A DNA stretch of 64,000 bases from an uncultured Blastocatellia bacterium (GTDB lineage: Bacteria > Acidobacteriota > Blastocatellia > Pyrinomonadales > Pyrinomonadaceae): contig CAMLLD010000008.1 of assembly GCA_946480785.1 (NCBI GenBank), positions 1-64,000 on the forward strand, given 5' to 3'. Below the pieces are notes generated by a model. That model saw only the letters and a program-made list of their open reading frames with translations. It did not search any database and had not been told where the DNA came from. Position 1 is the stretch's first letter. Each line of letters begins with the position of its first letter. Below, piece after piece: positions 29,355 to 38,896 of this stretch. Made by a program: the position numbers and the translations under genes.

Positions 29355-31337
29355 ATGATTGCTTCTCTCTTACTGGCGTTACTCGTCACTTTTAGCGGCG
29401 CCGTTGCAACTTACCTTTACGACGAAAACGCTTCGCTGGGCGCCAGACTGTGCACCGGCCTTTGTCTCGGTCTCGCTGCGTTCGGTTTGATCGGTTTTGT
29501 TATTGCTTCGTTCATCGGTTTGAGCGGAGCCGCGATCCTGATCAGCGCCGCGATAACTTGCAGCCCGATCGCGCTTCTCAGCGACTCGAGATACCGCGCG
29601 CCGTTCCAAAGAGATCTCAACACCGCGTCGCGAAAGCTGAGTAATCCCGATTCGCAGTCGATCGGTTACGCCGTTTTTTATCTACTCATCGCGGTGGTGT
29701 TCTGGAAAATCTTCGATCGCGCCGTCATCGTCGACGAGCACGGACTCAGCACCGGGCTGCTGAACAACTTCGGCGACCTGCCGTTTCACATCAGCGTCAT
29801 CACGGGTTTCGCTTACGGCAACAACTACCCGCCCGAAGATCCGACGTATGCCGGCGTCCGCTTCACGTATCCGTTTCTCACCGATTTCATCTCCGCGATG
29901 TTTCTGCGTTGCGGCGCAGACTTGCGGGAGTCGATGTTTGTTGAGAACTTCCTGCTCGCCGTCGCTTTCGTCGGCGTGATTCATCGCTGGGCGCTCGCGA
30001 TGTTGCGCGACAAGCTCGCAGCCGTGATCACGCCCGTCTTGGTGCTGTTGAGTGGCGGTCTTGGTTGGGCGCTGCTGATTGTCGACGCCGGGAACAACGA
30101 AGGCGGGCTCTGGGGCGCGCTGAACGAGCTGCGTCCGTCGTTTACTGTCATTCCCGATTCCACCTGGCGCTGGGGCAACGCGATCTCGGCGCTGCTGGTG
30201 CCGCAGCGTGGCTTTCTGATGGGACTACCGCTCGCGGTGATCGTGTTCACGCAGTGGTGGCTCGCGACGGAGAAAGAAACGAAAGCGCCGCCGATCGACC
30301 GAGGCAAAAAGAAGAAGGACGTGTGGAAAGATCTACCGCCGGAACCAACGCGTTTTCCACTCAGTCAGCGGCGCATGATCGCTGCGGGAGTCGCCGCCGG
30401 CTTGTTACCGCTGGTCCATGCGCACAGCTTCATCGTCGTGATGGGCATGGGCGCGTGTCTCGCGCTGATCTTTATACGGTGGCGGGATTGGATCACGTTC
30501 TTCATCGTCGCTTCCGCGATCGCGCTGCCGCAGTTGCTCTGGTCCACCTGGCACAGCGCCGTCAACGCGGGCACCTTCTTCGGTTGGGAGCTGGGTTGGG
30601 ACCACGGCAAAGACAACCCGATCTGGTTTTGGCTAAAGAACACCGGCTTCTTCATTCCGCTCATTCTCGCGGCCGTGCTGCTGAAGCCTGACGGTTATCT
30701 CGTGCGCAAACGCGTGTTGCTCTTTTACCTGCCGTTCACGCTCTGCTTCATCATTCCGAACTTCATCAAGCTCGCGCCGTGGATTTGGGACAACATCAAG
30801 GTCCTCTTTTATTGGTGGCTCGCGTCGGCGCCGATCGTCGCGTTGCTGCTGGCGAAACTCTGGCGCGAAGGTCCGATTCGTCGCACCGCGGCGATCGTGT
30901 TGTTTGTTTGCGTGACACTCGCGGGCGCGCTCGACGTCGCGAGCATGACTTTACACTCCGGGAAGTACGATATATTCAACGCGTCCGGGATGGCGTTTGC
31001 CGAGCTGATCAAAGAGAAGACTCCGCCGCGCGCGCTCATCATTCACGCCCCCGTGCACAACACGCCGGTGTTTCTGACGGGCCGCCGCTCGCTGATGGGT
31101 TATCCGGGGCACATCTGGACGCACGGGTTGCAATACCTGCAGCGCGAGAGTGAGATCAAGCGCATTTACCTCGGCACGTCCGATGCCGAGCAGTTAATGA
31201 AAAACTACGGTGTCGATTATGCTGTAGTTGGACCACTGGAACGGCTCATCATACCGGTGAACGAAGCGTTCTTCAGTCGTTTCGAGAAGGTTGGACAAGT
31301 TGGCGAATACAGCCTCTACAAAGTCAGGCGCGAGTAA
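29355..31337 (+). CDS. Large multi-pass membrane protein, glycosyltransferase-like
   Basis: The 660-residue product has about a dozen hydrophobic segments. A cytoplasmic Lys-rich loop lies around residues 310-330 (KEKKAPPID-like region, then KKKKDVWKDLPPEPTRFP). A C-terminal soluble part ends in YGVDYAVVGPLERLI. The last part resembles the periplasmic end of large integral-membrane glycosyltransferases of the GT-C type, but no catalytic DxD or DE motif was pinned down. It overlaps the next gene by 47 bases, so the pair probably work together on cell-surface glycans. Confidence 0.7.
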   Translation: MIASLLLALLVTFSGAVATYLYDENASLGARLCTGLCLGLAAFGLIGFVIASFIGLSGAAILISAAITCSPIALLSDSRYRAPFQRDLNTASRKLSNPDSQSIGYAVFYLLIAVVFWKIFDRAVIVDEHGLSTGLLNNFGDLPFHISVITGFAYGNNYPPEDPTYAGVRFTYPFLTDFISAMFLRCGADLRESMFVENFLLAVAFVGVIHRWALAMLRDKLAAVITPVLVLLSGGLGWALLIVDAGNNEGGLWGALNELRPSFTVIPDSTWRWGNAISALLVPQRGFLMGLPLAVIVFTQWWLATEKETKAPPIDRGKKKKDVWKDLPPEPTRFPLSQRRMIAAGVAAGLLPLVHAHSFIVVMGMGACLALIFIRWRDWITFFIVASAIALPQLLWSTWHSAVNAGTFFGWELGWDHGKDNPIWFWLKNTGFFIPLILAAVLLKPDGYLVRKRVLLFYLPFTLCFIIPNFIKLAPWIWDNIKVLFYWWLASAPIVALLLAKLWREGPIRRTAAIVLFVCVTLAGALDVASMTLHSGKYDIFNASGMAFAELIKEKTPPRALIIHAPVHNTPVFLTGRRSLMGYPGHIWTHGLQYLQRESEIKRIYLGTSDAEQLMKNYGVDYAVVGPLERLIIPVNEAFFSRFEKVGQVGEYSLYKVRRE

Positions 31338-32988
31338 GCAGGCGCGCAGCAAAGTTGCTGAGGAAAGTCGCACGGCGTACGTCGCAGACGTTCCCGAGAA
31401 CGTTTGGCGCATCGCCGTGATCGTGATCTTCTTAGTCGCGGCTTTCTTTCGGTTGTACGATCTGAACCTCGTGCCTTTGCACCATGACGAAGGCGTTAAC
31501 GGCAACTTCCTCGTGCGGCTCGTGCGCGACGGGCAATACGCCTACGACCCTGAGAACTATCACGGCCCGACGCTTTATTACTTCGCGGCGCTGTTTCCGT
31601 GGATCATGCGTGTGTTGGGTGGCAAGACCGCGATGGACAACTGGGGACTCACGACCGTTTCCATTCGCCTCGTGCCGGCTGTGTTTGGTCTCGCGACGAT
31701 CGGCCTCGTGTTTCTGTTGCGGCGCTGGCTCGGCACGGTTGCGACGTTGAGCGCCGCTTTGTTGCTCGCGCTTTCGCCCGGTGCGGTTTATCTCTCGCGT
31801 TACTTCATTCACGAGACCCACTTTGTTTTCTTCACGCTCGGGATCGTCGTGGCGAGTCTTTACTTTTATGAAGAGCGCAACGGTTTTTATTTGATACTTG
31901 CAGCCGCGTCGGCGGCGTTGCTGTTTGCGACGAAAGAGACGGCGATGATTTCCGTGGGCGTGCTGCTGATCGCGCTCGTAGTCACGCTTGTTTATCTGCG
32001 CCTGTACCGCGGCAAGCCTCGCGCGCCGAAGCCACGAGGCTGGGCTCAGCCGGAGCCGTCGTACTTCAGCCGCATGGTTGAGGAGTTTGGTGGTCCTGTT
32101 ATCGTCGGCGTTAGTGTTGTACTCGCGGTGTTCGTGTTTGCCGGATTGTGGGTATGTTTCTACACGTCGTTCTTCACCAACCCGAAAGGCCTTGGCGATT
32201 CTTTCAAGACGTTCGAGGTGTGGACGAAGACCGGCACGGTCGCGCACGTTCATCCGTTTCTCACTTATGTTTACTGGCTGGTATCGCGCGAAGGGCCGCT
32301 GCTGGTTTTGGGTTCGTTGGGTGCGCTGGCCGTCGTCTTAAAACCGAAGAACGCGCTCGCGCTTTTCAGTGCGCTCTGGGCTTTCGGACTGCTGGCGGCC
32401 TACTCACTCATCCCTTACAAAACGCCGTGGCTGTTGCTGAACTTCGTCGTTCCGCTCGCGCTCATCGCGGGCTACGCGGTGCAATTCCTGTTTGAATTGG
32501 AGGGAGGCCAACTGCGTTTGATGGGCGCGGTGTTGGTGATCGCGATCTCTGTCGCCGCTTATCAGATGATCGATCTGAACTTCGTCAACTACGACAACGA
32601 CGACAGCAGTTACGTCTACGTCTATGCGCACACGACACGCGGCTTGCTCGATCTGGTGAAGGAGGTTGACCGCATCGCCAAGGAAGAGGACGGCAGCCGC
32701 ACCGGGATCACGATTGTCAGTCCTGACTACTGGCCCCTGCCGTGGTATTTCCGCAACTACACGCGCGTCGGTTATTACGGCCGCCTGGCGCAAACGACTG
32801 AACCAATCATCATCGCGAACGAGAACCAGAAAGCGGACGTCGACGCGAACTACGGCGAGGTCTATCAACAGGTGATGTCGAACAAGGAAGGCGGCACTTT
32901 CGAGCTGCGTCCGGGCGTCAAGCTGTTGCTCTACCGTCGTCGCCCGGCCTTTAAATCAACTGCGCCGCCACCGGCTCAACAACCCTAA
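31291..32988 (+). CDS. Agl23/TIGR03663-like membrane glycosyltransferase
   Basis: The 565-residue multi-pass product has the family's early periplasmic loop LNLVPLHHDEGVNGNF, with an acidic pair expected of GT-C (ArnT/PMT-like) enzymes, then ENYHGPTLYYF. Agl23-like proteins are described as flippase-associated or dolichyl-phosphate-mannosyl-type. The start was taken as a TTG at 31291 inside the upstream gene. It lacks a clear Shine-Dalgarno sequence, but no better start precedes the first membrane helix (IAVIVIFLVAAFFRLY). Confidence 0.8.
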   Translation: MDKLANTASTKSGASKQARSKVAEESRTAYVADVPENVWRIAVIVIFLVAAFFRLYDLNLVPLHHDEGVNGNFLVRLVRDGQYAYDPENYHGPTLYYFAALFPWIMRVLGGKTAMDNWGLTTVSIRLVPAVFGLATIGLVFLLRRWLGTVATLSAALLLALSPGAVYLSRYFIHETHFVFFTLGIVVASLYFYEERNGFYLILAAASAALLFATKETAMISVGVLLIALVVTLVYLRLYRGKPRAPKPRGWAQPEPSYFSRMVEEFGGPVIVGVSVVLAVFVFAGLWVCFYTSFFTNPKGLGDSFKTFEVWTKTGTVAHVHPFLTYVYWLVSREGPLLVLGSLGALAVVLKPKNALALFSALWAFGLLAAYSLIPYKTPWLLLNFVVPLALIAGYAVQFLFELEGGQLRLMGAVLVIAISVAAYQMIDLNFVNYDNDDSSYVYVYAHTTRGLLDLVKEVDRIAKEEDGSRTGITIVSPDYWPLPWYFRNYTRVGYYGRLAQTTEPIIIANENQKADVDANYGEVYQQVMSNKEGGTFELRPGVKLLLYRRRPAFKSTAPPPAQQP

Positions 32989-33007
32989 CATCCACTTCAA
33001 GTTGTGG

Positions 33008-33037
33008 TTGACATTCTAAGCGACGCCCACTTATAGT
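33008..33037 (+). promoter_or_regulatory. Strong sigma-70-type promoter before smc
   Basis: A consensus TTGACA (33008-33013), an 18-base spacer and TATAGT (33032-33037) lie 80 bases ahead of the smc ATG, in the 128-base gap after the Agl23-like gene. Confidence 0.75.
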
Positions 33038-33116
33038 GGCTCACCCGTACGAATACCTCTCGCCGCCCGACCATCAGGCGCAGAGGCTGGCCCAAAACAG
33101 AGCCGTGAACCAGTAA

Positions 33117-36100
33117 ATGTTCAAACTCCAACGTCTGGAAATCACCGGGTTTAAATCTTTCGCCGACTACACCGAAGTAATCTTCACTGGAGATGGAATC
33201 ACCGCCATCGTTGGCCCAAACGGCTGCGGCAAAAGCAACGTAGCCGACGCGATTGCGTGGGTCCTCGGCGAGCAGCGCGTGAAGCACCTGCGCGGCGGCG
33301 AGATGAAGGACGTCATCTTCCAGGGCGCGCGCAATCGTCCGCCGAGCGGCATGGCCGAAGTCGTGATGCACCTCGTGCGCGACGAGGTCGACGAAGTCGA
33401 GCCCGACATCGAAGACATCGATTCGACGCTCGAGAAGATCGACGACCAGCTCGTCACTATCCAGATCGAAACTTCGGAAACTGAACAAACCACTGAGGCC
33501 GAGGCCGCAGCACCTGAAGCAACTGGTGAAGCTGCAACGCCTGCTGATACTGATCTAAAAAATCCCTCACCTAAGGCCTTACAAAAGCGCCACTGGCGAC
33601 GACGAAACCTCGCGCTCGAGTTCGCACCGGGCGAAGCGGTTTCTGTAACGCGTCGGCTCTATCGTTCAGGCGAAAGCGAATACCTGTTGAACGATAAGAT
33701 TTGCCGCCTGCGCGACATCCAGGATCTCTTTTCAGGCACGGGCCTCGCCGGCGGCCACTACGCCATCATCGAACAGGGCCGCATCGGCCAGATCCTTTCC
33801 GCGAAGCCGATGGACCGCCGCACGATCATCGAAGAAGCCGCGGGCATCACGAAGTTTCGCGTGCGCCAGCGCGCGACCGAAGCGCGACTCGAAAACGCGC
33901 GCGCAAACCTCTCGCGCATATCCGACATCGTCGCGGAGATCGATCGCCAGGTAAACAGTCTGCGTCGCCAGGCGTCGAAAGCCCGTCGTTACGGCGTGCT
34001 GCGCGAAGAATTGCGCGAGCTGTTGCGACACGTTTACGTCGCCGAAGATCGCAAGCTCGCGACCGTCCTCGAAGAGACACATACGAAGCTGAGCGAAGTT
34101 ACCGAGCTCGAACTCCGTATCAGCGAAGATCTCAGTCAACGCGAAGAAGCCGCCCGCACGGCGACGCAACAAGCGCGCGCTTTTGAAGATGAGTTGTCGT
34201 CCGTCCGCGCCGCGGCTGCGGAAGCCGTGTTGCAACGCGACCGGCAAGCGCGCGAGTGCGTCTATCAGCAGGAGCAGTTGACGGAGATCGAGAAGCGCAA
34301 AGGCGAAGTGACCGCCGAGATCGAAGCGCTCACTGCGCGGCTCGTCCTGATCGAAGCCGAGTGTCACCGGCTGCAACAGGAAGACGCGCGGCTGCGTGAA
34401 GAAGCGGATCGCAGCGCGTTGTCGCTGCGCACCGCCGAAGAGACTTACGCGGACAAACTCTCCGCCGCCACCGCCGCGGAGATCGAGATCGAAAACGCGC
34501 GCGCCGAACTGCTTTCACAAACGGCCGTCGCCGAGCGTTTGCGCGAAATCGCGCGCCAACTCGCGACCACGCTGGAACGCCTCTCGCAACAAGCCGAAGG
34601 TCTAGCGCGCGAAGGTGATCGCGCTGCCAGCCAGCACGCGGAACGAAAACTCGAAGCCGAGAGATTTGCGTACGAGCTCGCCGAAGCGCGTGCTCGCGTG
34701 GCACGCCTGCACACCGAACGCGAAGCGGCGGTTGATGCGGTGGTGCGCGGTCACGAAGCAGTAAGCGACACGGAAGCGGAACTCACGCGCGTGCGCGACG
34801 AGCATTCGCGCGCCAGTCATCGCCTCGAGAGTTTGAAGGAGTTGGACCAACGCCGCGCTTACTACTCGCCCGCGGTCCAGCTCGTGTTCGCGCCCAGCGA
34901 AACGCCGCGTGACTTTCATTTCATCGGCACGCTCGCCGACGCGCTCAACGTCGACGCGAAGTGGGAACGCGCAGTCGAAGGTGTGTTGGGATCGTCGTTG
35001 CAATCGATCGTCGTGCCGACTCCTGACGACGCCGTACGCGGTGCGCAATGGCTCCGCGAAAACAACGGCGGCCGCGCGAGTTTTCTCGTCGCGGGTTTAC
35101 ACGGCGGCAGTGACGAAGCCGACACCGACACGATCACCACGCTTGCTTGCCGTCTCGAAGAACGCCCGTTGCTTCTGCCGGCCCAGGTTGAGAGCGTCAG
35201 CGATAATCTGCGCATCTCCGATCTCCTCGGCGCGCCGCAGCAACTCGTCACCGTGCTCCAGCGCACGCTGCCGCAGAAGATGAACGCGCGTCTCGCCGCA
35301 AACCTCGAAGACGCGATGATGAAATCGATCGCGACAGGCGAGATGTACGTCACGCTCAATGGCGATTGGATCGCGAGCGGCCAATTCGTCAACGCCGGCG
35401 ACGCCCGCGATCTCGAAGAAGGCGCCGGCCTGCTTGCTTTCAAACGCGAACTGCGCGAGCTCGAAACCCGCGCCGAAGCGCTCGCGAAAGAAGTCGAGAC
35501 TACGAGCCAACTCGCCAAAGACGCGCGCACGCGTCTCGTCGAGCTTGAAGACAGCGTCGTCACGCTGAACGAAGCGATCGGCCGTGAAGAGCGCGATGCG
35601 ATGCAGCGCGAACACAGCGTCAACGCACTGGACCAGGAAGTCGAACGCGCCGAACGGCACATGCGCGTCGTGGGCCAGGACTCCGCGCGCGTCGACGCCG
35701 AGCGAGTCGAAGTCGAACAACGCCGGGCGCAGGCGCTCTCCGAAGCGGAAGCGGCCGAGGCCGCGCGCGAAGCGGCGGCGGACCAGGTAATCAGAGCTTC
35801 AGCTTCATTAACCGAACTGCGCAAGGCAGCCGAAGTCGAGAGCGAGTCGCTTGCGGAACAACGCGCCACCGCGGCCGCAGCCGCCGAGCGACGCCGCGCG
35901 ACCACTGCCGAACTGCGCCGCATCGAAGGCGAGCTCGCCGACTTCGCCGCGCGCGTCGATCGCTATCGCATGGATCTCGCCGAGATGGACGGCCGCAGCG
36001 CCGAACTCAAACTCTCGATCGCGGATCTCGAATTCAAAGCGAGCACGGTAGAAAGCGATCGCGCCCGCGAAGAAGAACAGATCGCGACGCTGTCGCAGCA

Positions 36101-36962
36101 GTTGCAGCAGGCACGCCAACAAGCCGACGAGTTTTCCGCTGAGCTATCCGAACTCAATCGCCGCGCAGCGGAAGTGCGCGACGCCCGCGCCGCACTCGAA
36201 GTGCAACGCGCGGAAGCCCAGGCGCGCCTGACGTTCGTTCACGAAAACTGCCAGACGGAGTTGGGCCAATCACTCGAAGATCTCGCGCGTGAGCTGGCGC
36301 TGCCGGAAGATTTCGATTTCGAAACCAGTCACGCGCGTGTCGAGGATCTGCGCACGCGTCTCGAAGGCTTCGGCGCCGTGAACATGATGGCGCTCGAAGA
36401 GCTCGCGGAAGCCGAAGAACGTTTGCTCTTCCTGTCGGTACAGCGGCAGGACATCATCGAGGGTATTGCCGCGACCGAAGAAGCGTTGCGCGAAATCAAG
36501 CGCCGCTCGCGCGAGCGTTTCCGCCACGCGTTCGAACAGATCAACAAGAACTTCAGCACGTTGTTCCAGGAGTTGTTCGGCGGCGGTCGCGGCGAAATGA
36601 ATCTGATCGACGCCGACGACGTGCTCGAATCGGGCATCGACGTAGTGGCCCAACCGCCCGGCAAACGTTTGCAGAACGTGTTGCTGCTGTCGGGCGGCGA
36701 GAAGGCGATGGCGGCGCTCGCGCTCGTGCTCGGCATCTTCCATTACCGCCCGGCGCCGTTCTGCCTGCTCGACGAGGTGGACGCGCCGCTTGACGAAGCG
36801 AACGTGGGACGCTTTACTGATAAGGTCGTCCAGATGTCCGCGAACACGCAGTTCATCGTGATCACGCATAACAAGCGGACCATGGAGATGGCACGTGCGC
36901 TCTATGGCGTAACCATGGAGGAGGCAGGCGTTTCGAAGCTGGTGTCGGTAAGGTTTGAGTGA
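33117..36962 (+). CDS. smc: Chromosome segregation ATPase SMC with an insertion in the head domain
   Basis: SMC is the motor of the condensin that compacts and separates chromosomes. Visible parts are Walker A GPNGCGKSN (33-41), coiled coils, a hinge around residues 520-680, the signature LLLSGGEKAM and Walker B FCLLDEVDAPLDE. The product is 1281 residues, about 90-100 longer than usual. The extra length is a segment at about residues 89-165, between MAEVVMHL and LALEFAPGEAVSVTRR. It is acidic, Thr/Ala-rich and then basic (KALQKRHWRRRN), and it sits within the N-terminal half of the ATPase head. No stop or frame change marks it. Confidence 0.97.
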   Translation: MFKLQRLEITGFKSFADYTEVIFTGDGITAIVGPNGCGKSNVADAIAWVLGEQRVKHLRGGEMKDVIFQGARNRPPSGMAEVVMHLVRDEVDEVEPDIEDIDSTLEKIDDQLVTIQIETSETEQTTEAEAAAPEATGEAATPADTDLKNPSPKALQKRHWRRRNLALEFAPGEAVSVTRRLYRSGESEYLLNDKICRLRDIQDLFSGTGLAGGHYAIIEQGRIGQILSAKPMDRRTIIEEAAGITKFRVRQRATEARLENARANLSRISDIVAEIDRQVNSLRRQASKARRYGVLREELRELLRHVYVAEDRKLATVLEETHTKLSEVTELELRISEDLSQREEAARTATQQARAFEDELSSVRAAAAEAVLQRDRQARECVYQQEQLTEIEKRKGEVTAEIEALTARLVLIEAECHRLQQEDARLREEADRSALSLRTAEETYADKLSAATAAEIEIENARAELLSQTAVAERLREIARQLATTLERLSQQAEGLAREGDRAASQHAERKLEAERFAYELAEARARVARLHTEREAAVDAVVRGHEAVSDTEAELTRVRDEHSRASHRLESLKELDQRRAYYSPAVQLVFAPSETPRDFHFIGTLADALNVDAKWERAVEGVLGSSLQSIVVPTPDDAVRGAQWLRENNGGRASFLVAGLHGGSDEADTDTITTLACRLEERPLLLPAQVESVSDNLRISDLLGAPQQLVTVLQRTLPQKMNARLAANLEDAMMKSIATGEMYVTLNGDWIASGQFVNAGDARDLEEGAGLLAFKRELRELETRAEALAKEVETTSQLAKDARTRLVELEDSVVTLNEAIGREERDAMQREHSVNALDQEVERAERHMRVVGQDSARVDAERVEVEQRRAQALSEAEAAEAAREAAADQVIRASASLTELRKAAEVESESLAEQRATAAAAAERRRATTAELRRIEGELADFAARVDRYRMDLAEMDGRSAELKLSIADLEFKASTVESDRAREEEQIATLSQQLQQARQQADEFSAELSELNRRAAEVRDARAALEVQRAEAQARLTFVHENCQTELGQSLEDLARELALPEDFDFETSHARVEDLRTRLEGFGAVNMMALEELAEAEERLLFLSVQRQDIIEGIAATEEALREIKRRSRERFRHAFEQINKNFSTLFQELFGGGRGEMNLIDADDVLESGIDVVAQPPGKRLQNVLLLSGGEKAMAALALVLGIFHYRPAPFCLLDEVDAPLDEANVGRFTDKVVQMSANTQFIVITHNKRTMEMARALYGVTMEEAGVSKLVSVRFE

Positions 36963-36976
36963 ATAGGCAAAATTTA

Positions 36977-37693
36977 ATGAAGCAAGTGCTCCCCGCCGCG
37001 CTGATAGTTCTTAGCGCGGCGATTTCCATTTTCGGACAGGATCAGCAGACCAAACGCAATCAACGGCCAAACCAAACTGTTCCATCTGTCGCGCCGACGC
37101 CCGTCAGCCATAACAGTTCCGATCCGGTCAAGTACACCTACGAGTTCACGCAACCCAAGTTTTACGTCAAGCACATCATGCTCGAACACGACGCCAACGG
37201 ACGCGGCACGGTCACCTTCGAGCGTTTGAATGAAGACACGCCCGTGACCGAGCCGATCGCGCTCTCGGCGGCGGCGCTCGAACGCATAACTACGGCGTGG
37301 CAAGCGTTGCAGTTTCTCGATTCACAAACCGATTACCAGGCGAGCAAACAGTTTCCGCATCTCGGCACGATGCGCATCGGCATGGAACGCGGCGAGCGCA
37401 AACGTGTCGCGGAGTTTAATTGGACCAACGACCACGATGCGGAAACGCTGGTGAACGAGTATCGCAAAGCCGCGGACCAGGCGATCTGGATTTTCGACAT
37501 CTCGATCGCGCGCCAGAACCAACCGCTCAACGCCCCCAAGCTCATGGAAGCCCTCGAATCACTCCTCAACCGCAACGGTATCTCCGATCCGCAGCAATTG
37601 CTGCCGTTGCTCAAAGACCTCAGCAGCGACGAGCACGTCCCGTTGATTGCCCGCAATCACGCGCTGCGGCTCATCAAAAAGATTCAGAAGTGA
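36977..37693 (+). CDS. Secreted protein of unknown function
   Basis: The 238-residue product has a signal peptide (MKQVLPAALIVLSAAISIFG, then Gln). After a short polar linker comes a domain with KYTYEFTQPKFYVKHIMLEH. I do not recognise the family. A GTG at 36959 that overlaps the smc stop is an alternative start; the ATG at 36977 gives a cleaner signal peptide. It overlaps the next gene by 4 bases (GTGA). Confidence 0.7.
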   Translation: MKQVLPAALIVLSAAISIFGQDQQTKRNQRPNQTVPSVAPTPVSHNSSDPVKYTYEFTQPKFYVKHIMLEHDANGRGTVTFERLNEDTPVTEPIALSAAALERITTAWQALQFLDSQTDYQASKQFPHLGTMRIGMERGERKRVAEFNWTNDHDAETLVNEYRKAADQAIWIFDISIARQNQPLNAPKLMEALESLLNRNGISDPQQLLPLLKDLSSDEHVPLIARNHALRLIKKIQK

Positions 37694-38208
37694 CGGGGCA
37701 GGATCAATTCATCATCGAGTGGTGGACCGAGAACGGCAACGAGTCTGCGGGCGCGGCGGAACTCGAGCAGATTCAACACGCGCTCGCAGAACGTTTCGGC
37801 GCGCAGGGGCGTCAGAGTCCGGCGACGATCGCGCGCACGCTCGCCGACAACGGCGTGCGTCTGAAACATCCCGAAGTGCTCGAAGCGGACGTCACGTGGC
37901 GTGAACGCGAGCAGGTTTCGTTGTTCACTTCTGAAGAATTAAACTTCGCGAGCATCGACGCAGCCGTGGCGTGGATGGAGAAGCTCGCGGCCTTGCCTCA
38001 GGGAGCCGAGCTGCGAACGTTTGTCCTGCAACTCAAAGGCGAGCTCGAGCTGTTCGCGAAGAGCATGGTGGTGCCGCTGCCGGATCGTCTGATCGCCATG
38101 GAGGTCGCTCACTGGCTGACCGTCTGGCTGCAAAATCCCGCGATTTTCATCGACTGGCTGGCGCTGCGGCGTGAATCCACGGAGTTTCGCGAACGTTTTC
38201 ACCGCTGA
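37690..38208 (+). CDS. Conserved-looking protein of unknown function
   Basis: The 172-residue cytosolic-type product starts at a GTG overlapping the previous stop. Longer readings of the same frame lie inside the upstream gene and are rejected. It has an acidic N-terminal region (IIEWWTENGNESAGAAELEQ), then a helical central and C-terminal part. No signal, membrane helix or known motif was seen. Coupling to the secreted protein upstream suggests a shared unit with smc, but its role is unknown. Confidence 0.6.
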   Translation: MTGQDQFIIEWWTENGNESAGAAELEQIQHALAERFGAQGRQSPATIARTLADNGVRLKHPEVLEADVTWREREQVSLFTSEELNFASIDAAVAWMEKLAALPQGAELRTFVLQLKGELELFAKSMVVPLPDRLIAMEVAHWLTVWLQNPAIFIDWLALRRESTEFRERFHR

Positions 38209-38251
38209 CCTCACTTTCTGGAACTTTCGCGGCTGAGGACACGAATACCCA

Positions 38252-38896
38252 ATGACCACCGGGCTGATTTTGCGCATGACCGCGAAGAACGACCTCAGCG
38301 ATAACGACCTGCTGCGCCTGATGCTGGGCGGAGACGAAGACGCGCTCGGGCAGCTTTACCGCCGCCGGCAGGGCTCAGTTTTTCGATTTGCGCTGCAAAT
38401 GAGCGGGTCGAAGTCGATCGCGGAGGACGTGACGCAGGAAGTCTTTCTGTTCCTGATGCGCGACGGTCATGTGTTCGATCCGGCTCGCGGGTCGGTGGGT
38501 GCGTTTCTGCTCGGAGTCGCACGCAATCACGTTTTGCGGCGGCTGCGCGTCGAGCATCTGCTGGCGCCGCTCGGGGATGAACACGAGGACGAGTCGGCAG
38601 TGTTCCAAACGGCGGGCGATCTTTGTCCGCTTGAAGATCTGACGCGAGCGGAGACGATTGAAAGCGTGCGCCGGGCGGTGTTGAGTTTGCCGCCGAAGTA
38701 TCGCGAGGTGGTGGTGCTGTGTGAGTTGCAGGACGTGAGTTACGTGGAGACGGCGGAGATTCTGGGTTGTGCTATCGGGACGGTGCGTTCGCGGCTGCAT
38801 CGTGCGCGCGCGTTGTTGCTGACAAAACTTCGCCCTGCTGAGAGCGTCACGGACGATGATTCAGCGAGTGTGAAGTCAGCGAGGTGTTTCGCATGA
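38252..38896 (+). CDS. ECF-type RNA polymerase sigma factor
   Basis: The 214-residue product has region 2 (DALGQLYRRRQGSVFRFALQ, then IAEDVTQEVFLFLMR) and region 4 with LSLPPKYREVVVLCELQDVS followed by the helix-turn-helix IGTVRSRLHRARALL. It overlaps the next gene, an anti-sigma factor, by 4 bases. GGAAC (38220-38224) and CGAAT (38242-38246), 17 bases apart, could be an autoregulated ECF promoter if translation starts at the second ATG (38276). Confidence 0.92.
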   Translation: MTTGLILRMTAKNDLSDNDLLRLMLGGDEDALGQLYRRRQGSVFRFALQMSGSKSIAEDVTQEVFLFLMRDGHVFDPARGSVGAFLLGVARNHVLRRLRVEHLLAPLGDEHEDESAVFQTAGDLCPLEDLTRAETIESVRRAVLSLPPKYREVVVLCELQDVSYVETAEILGCAIGTVRSRLHRARALLLTKLRPAESVTDDDSASVKSARCFA

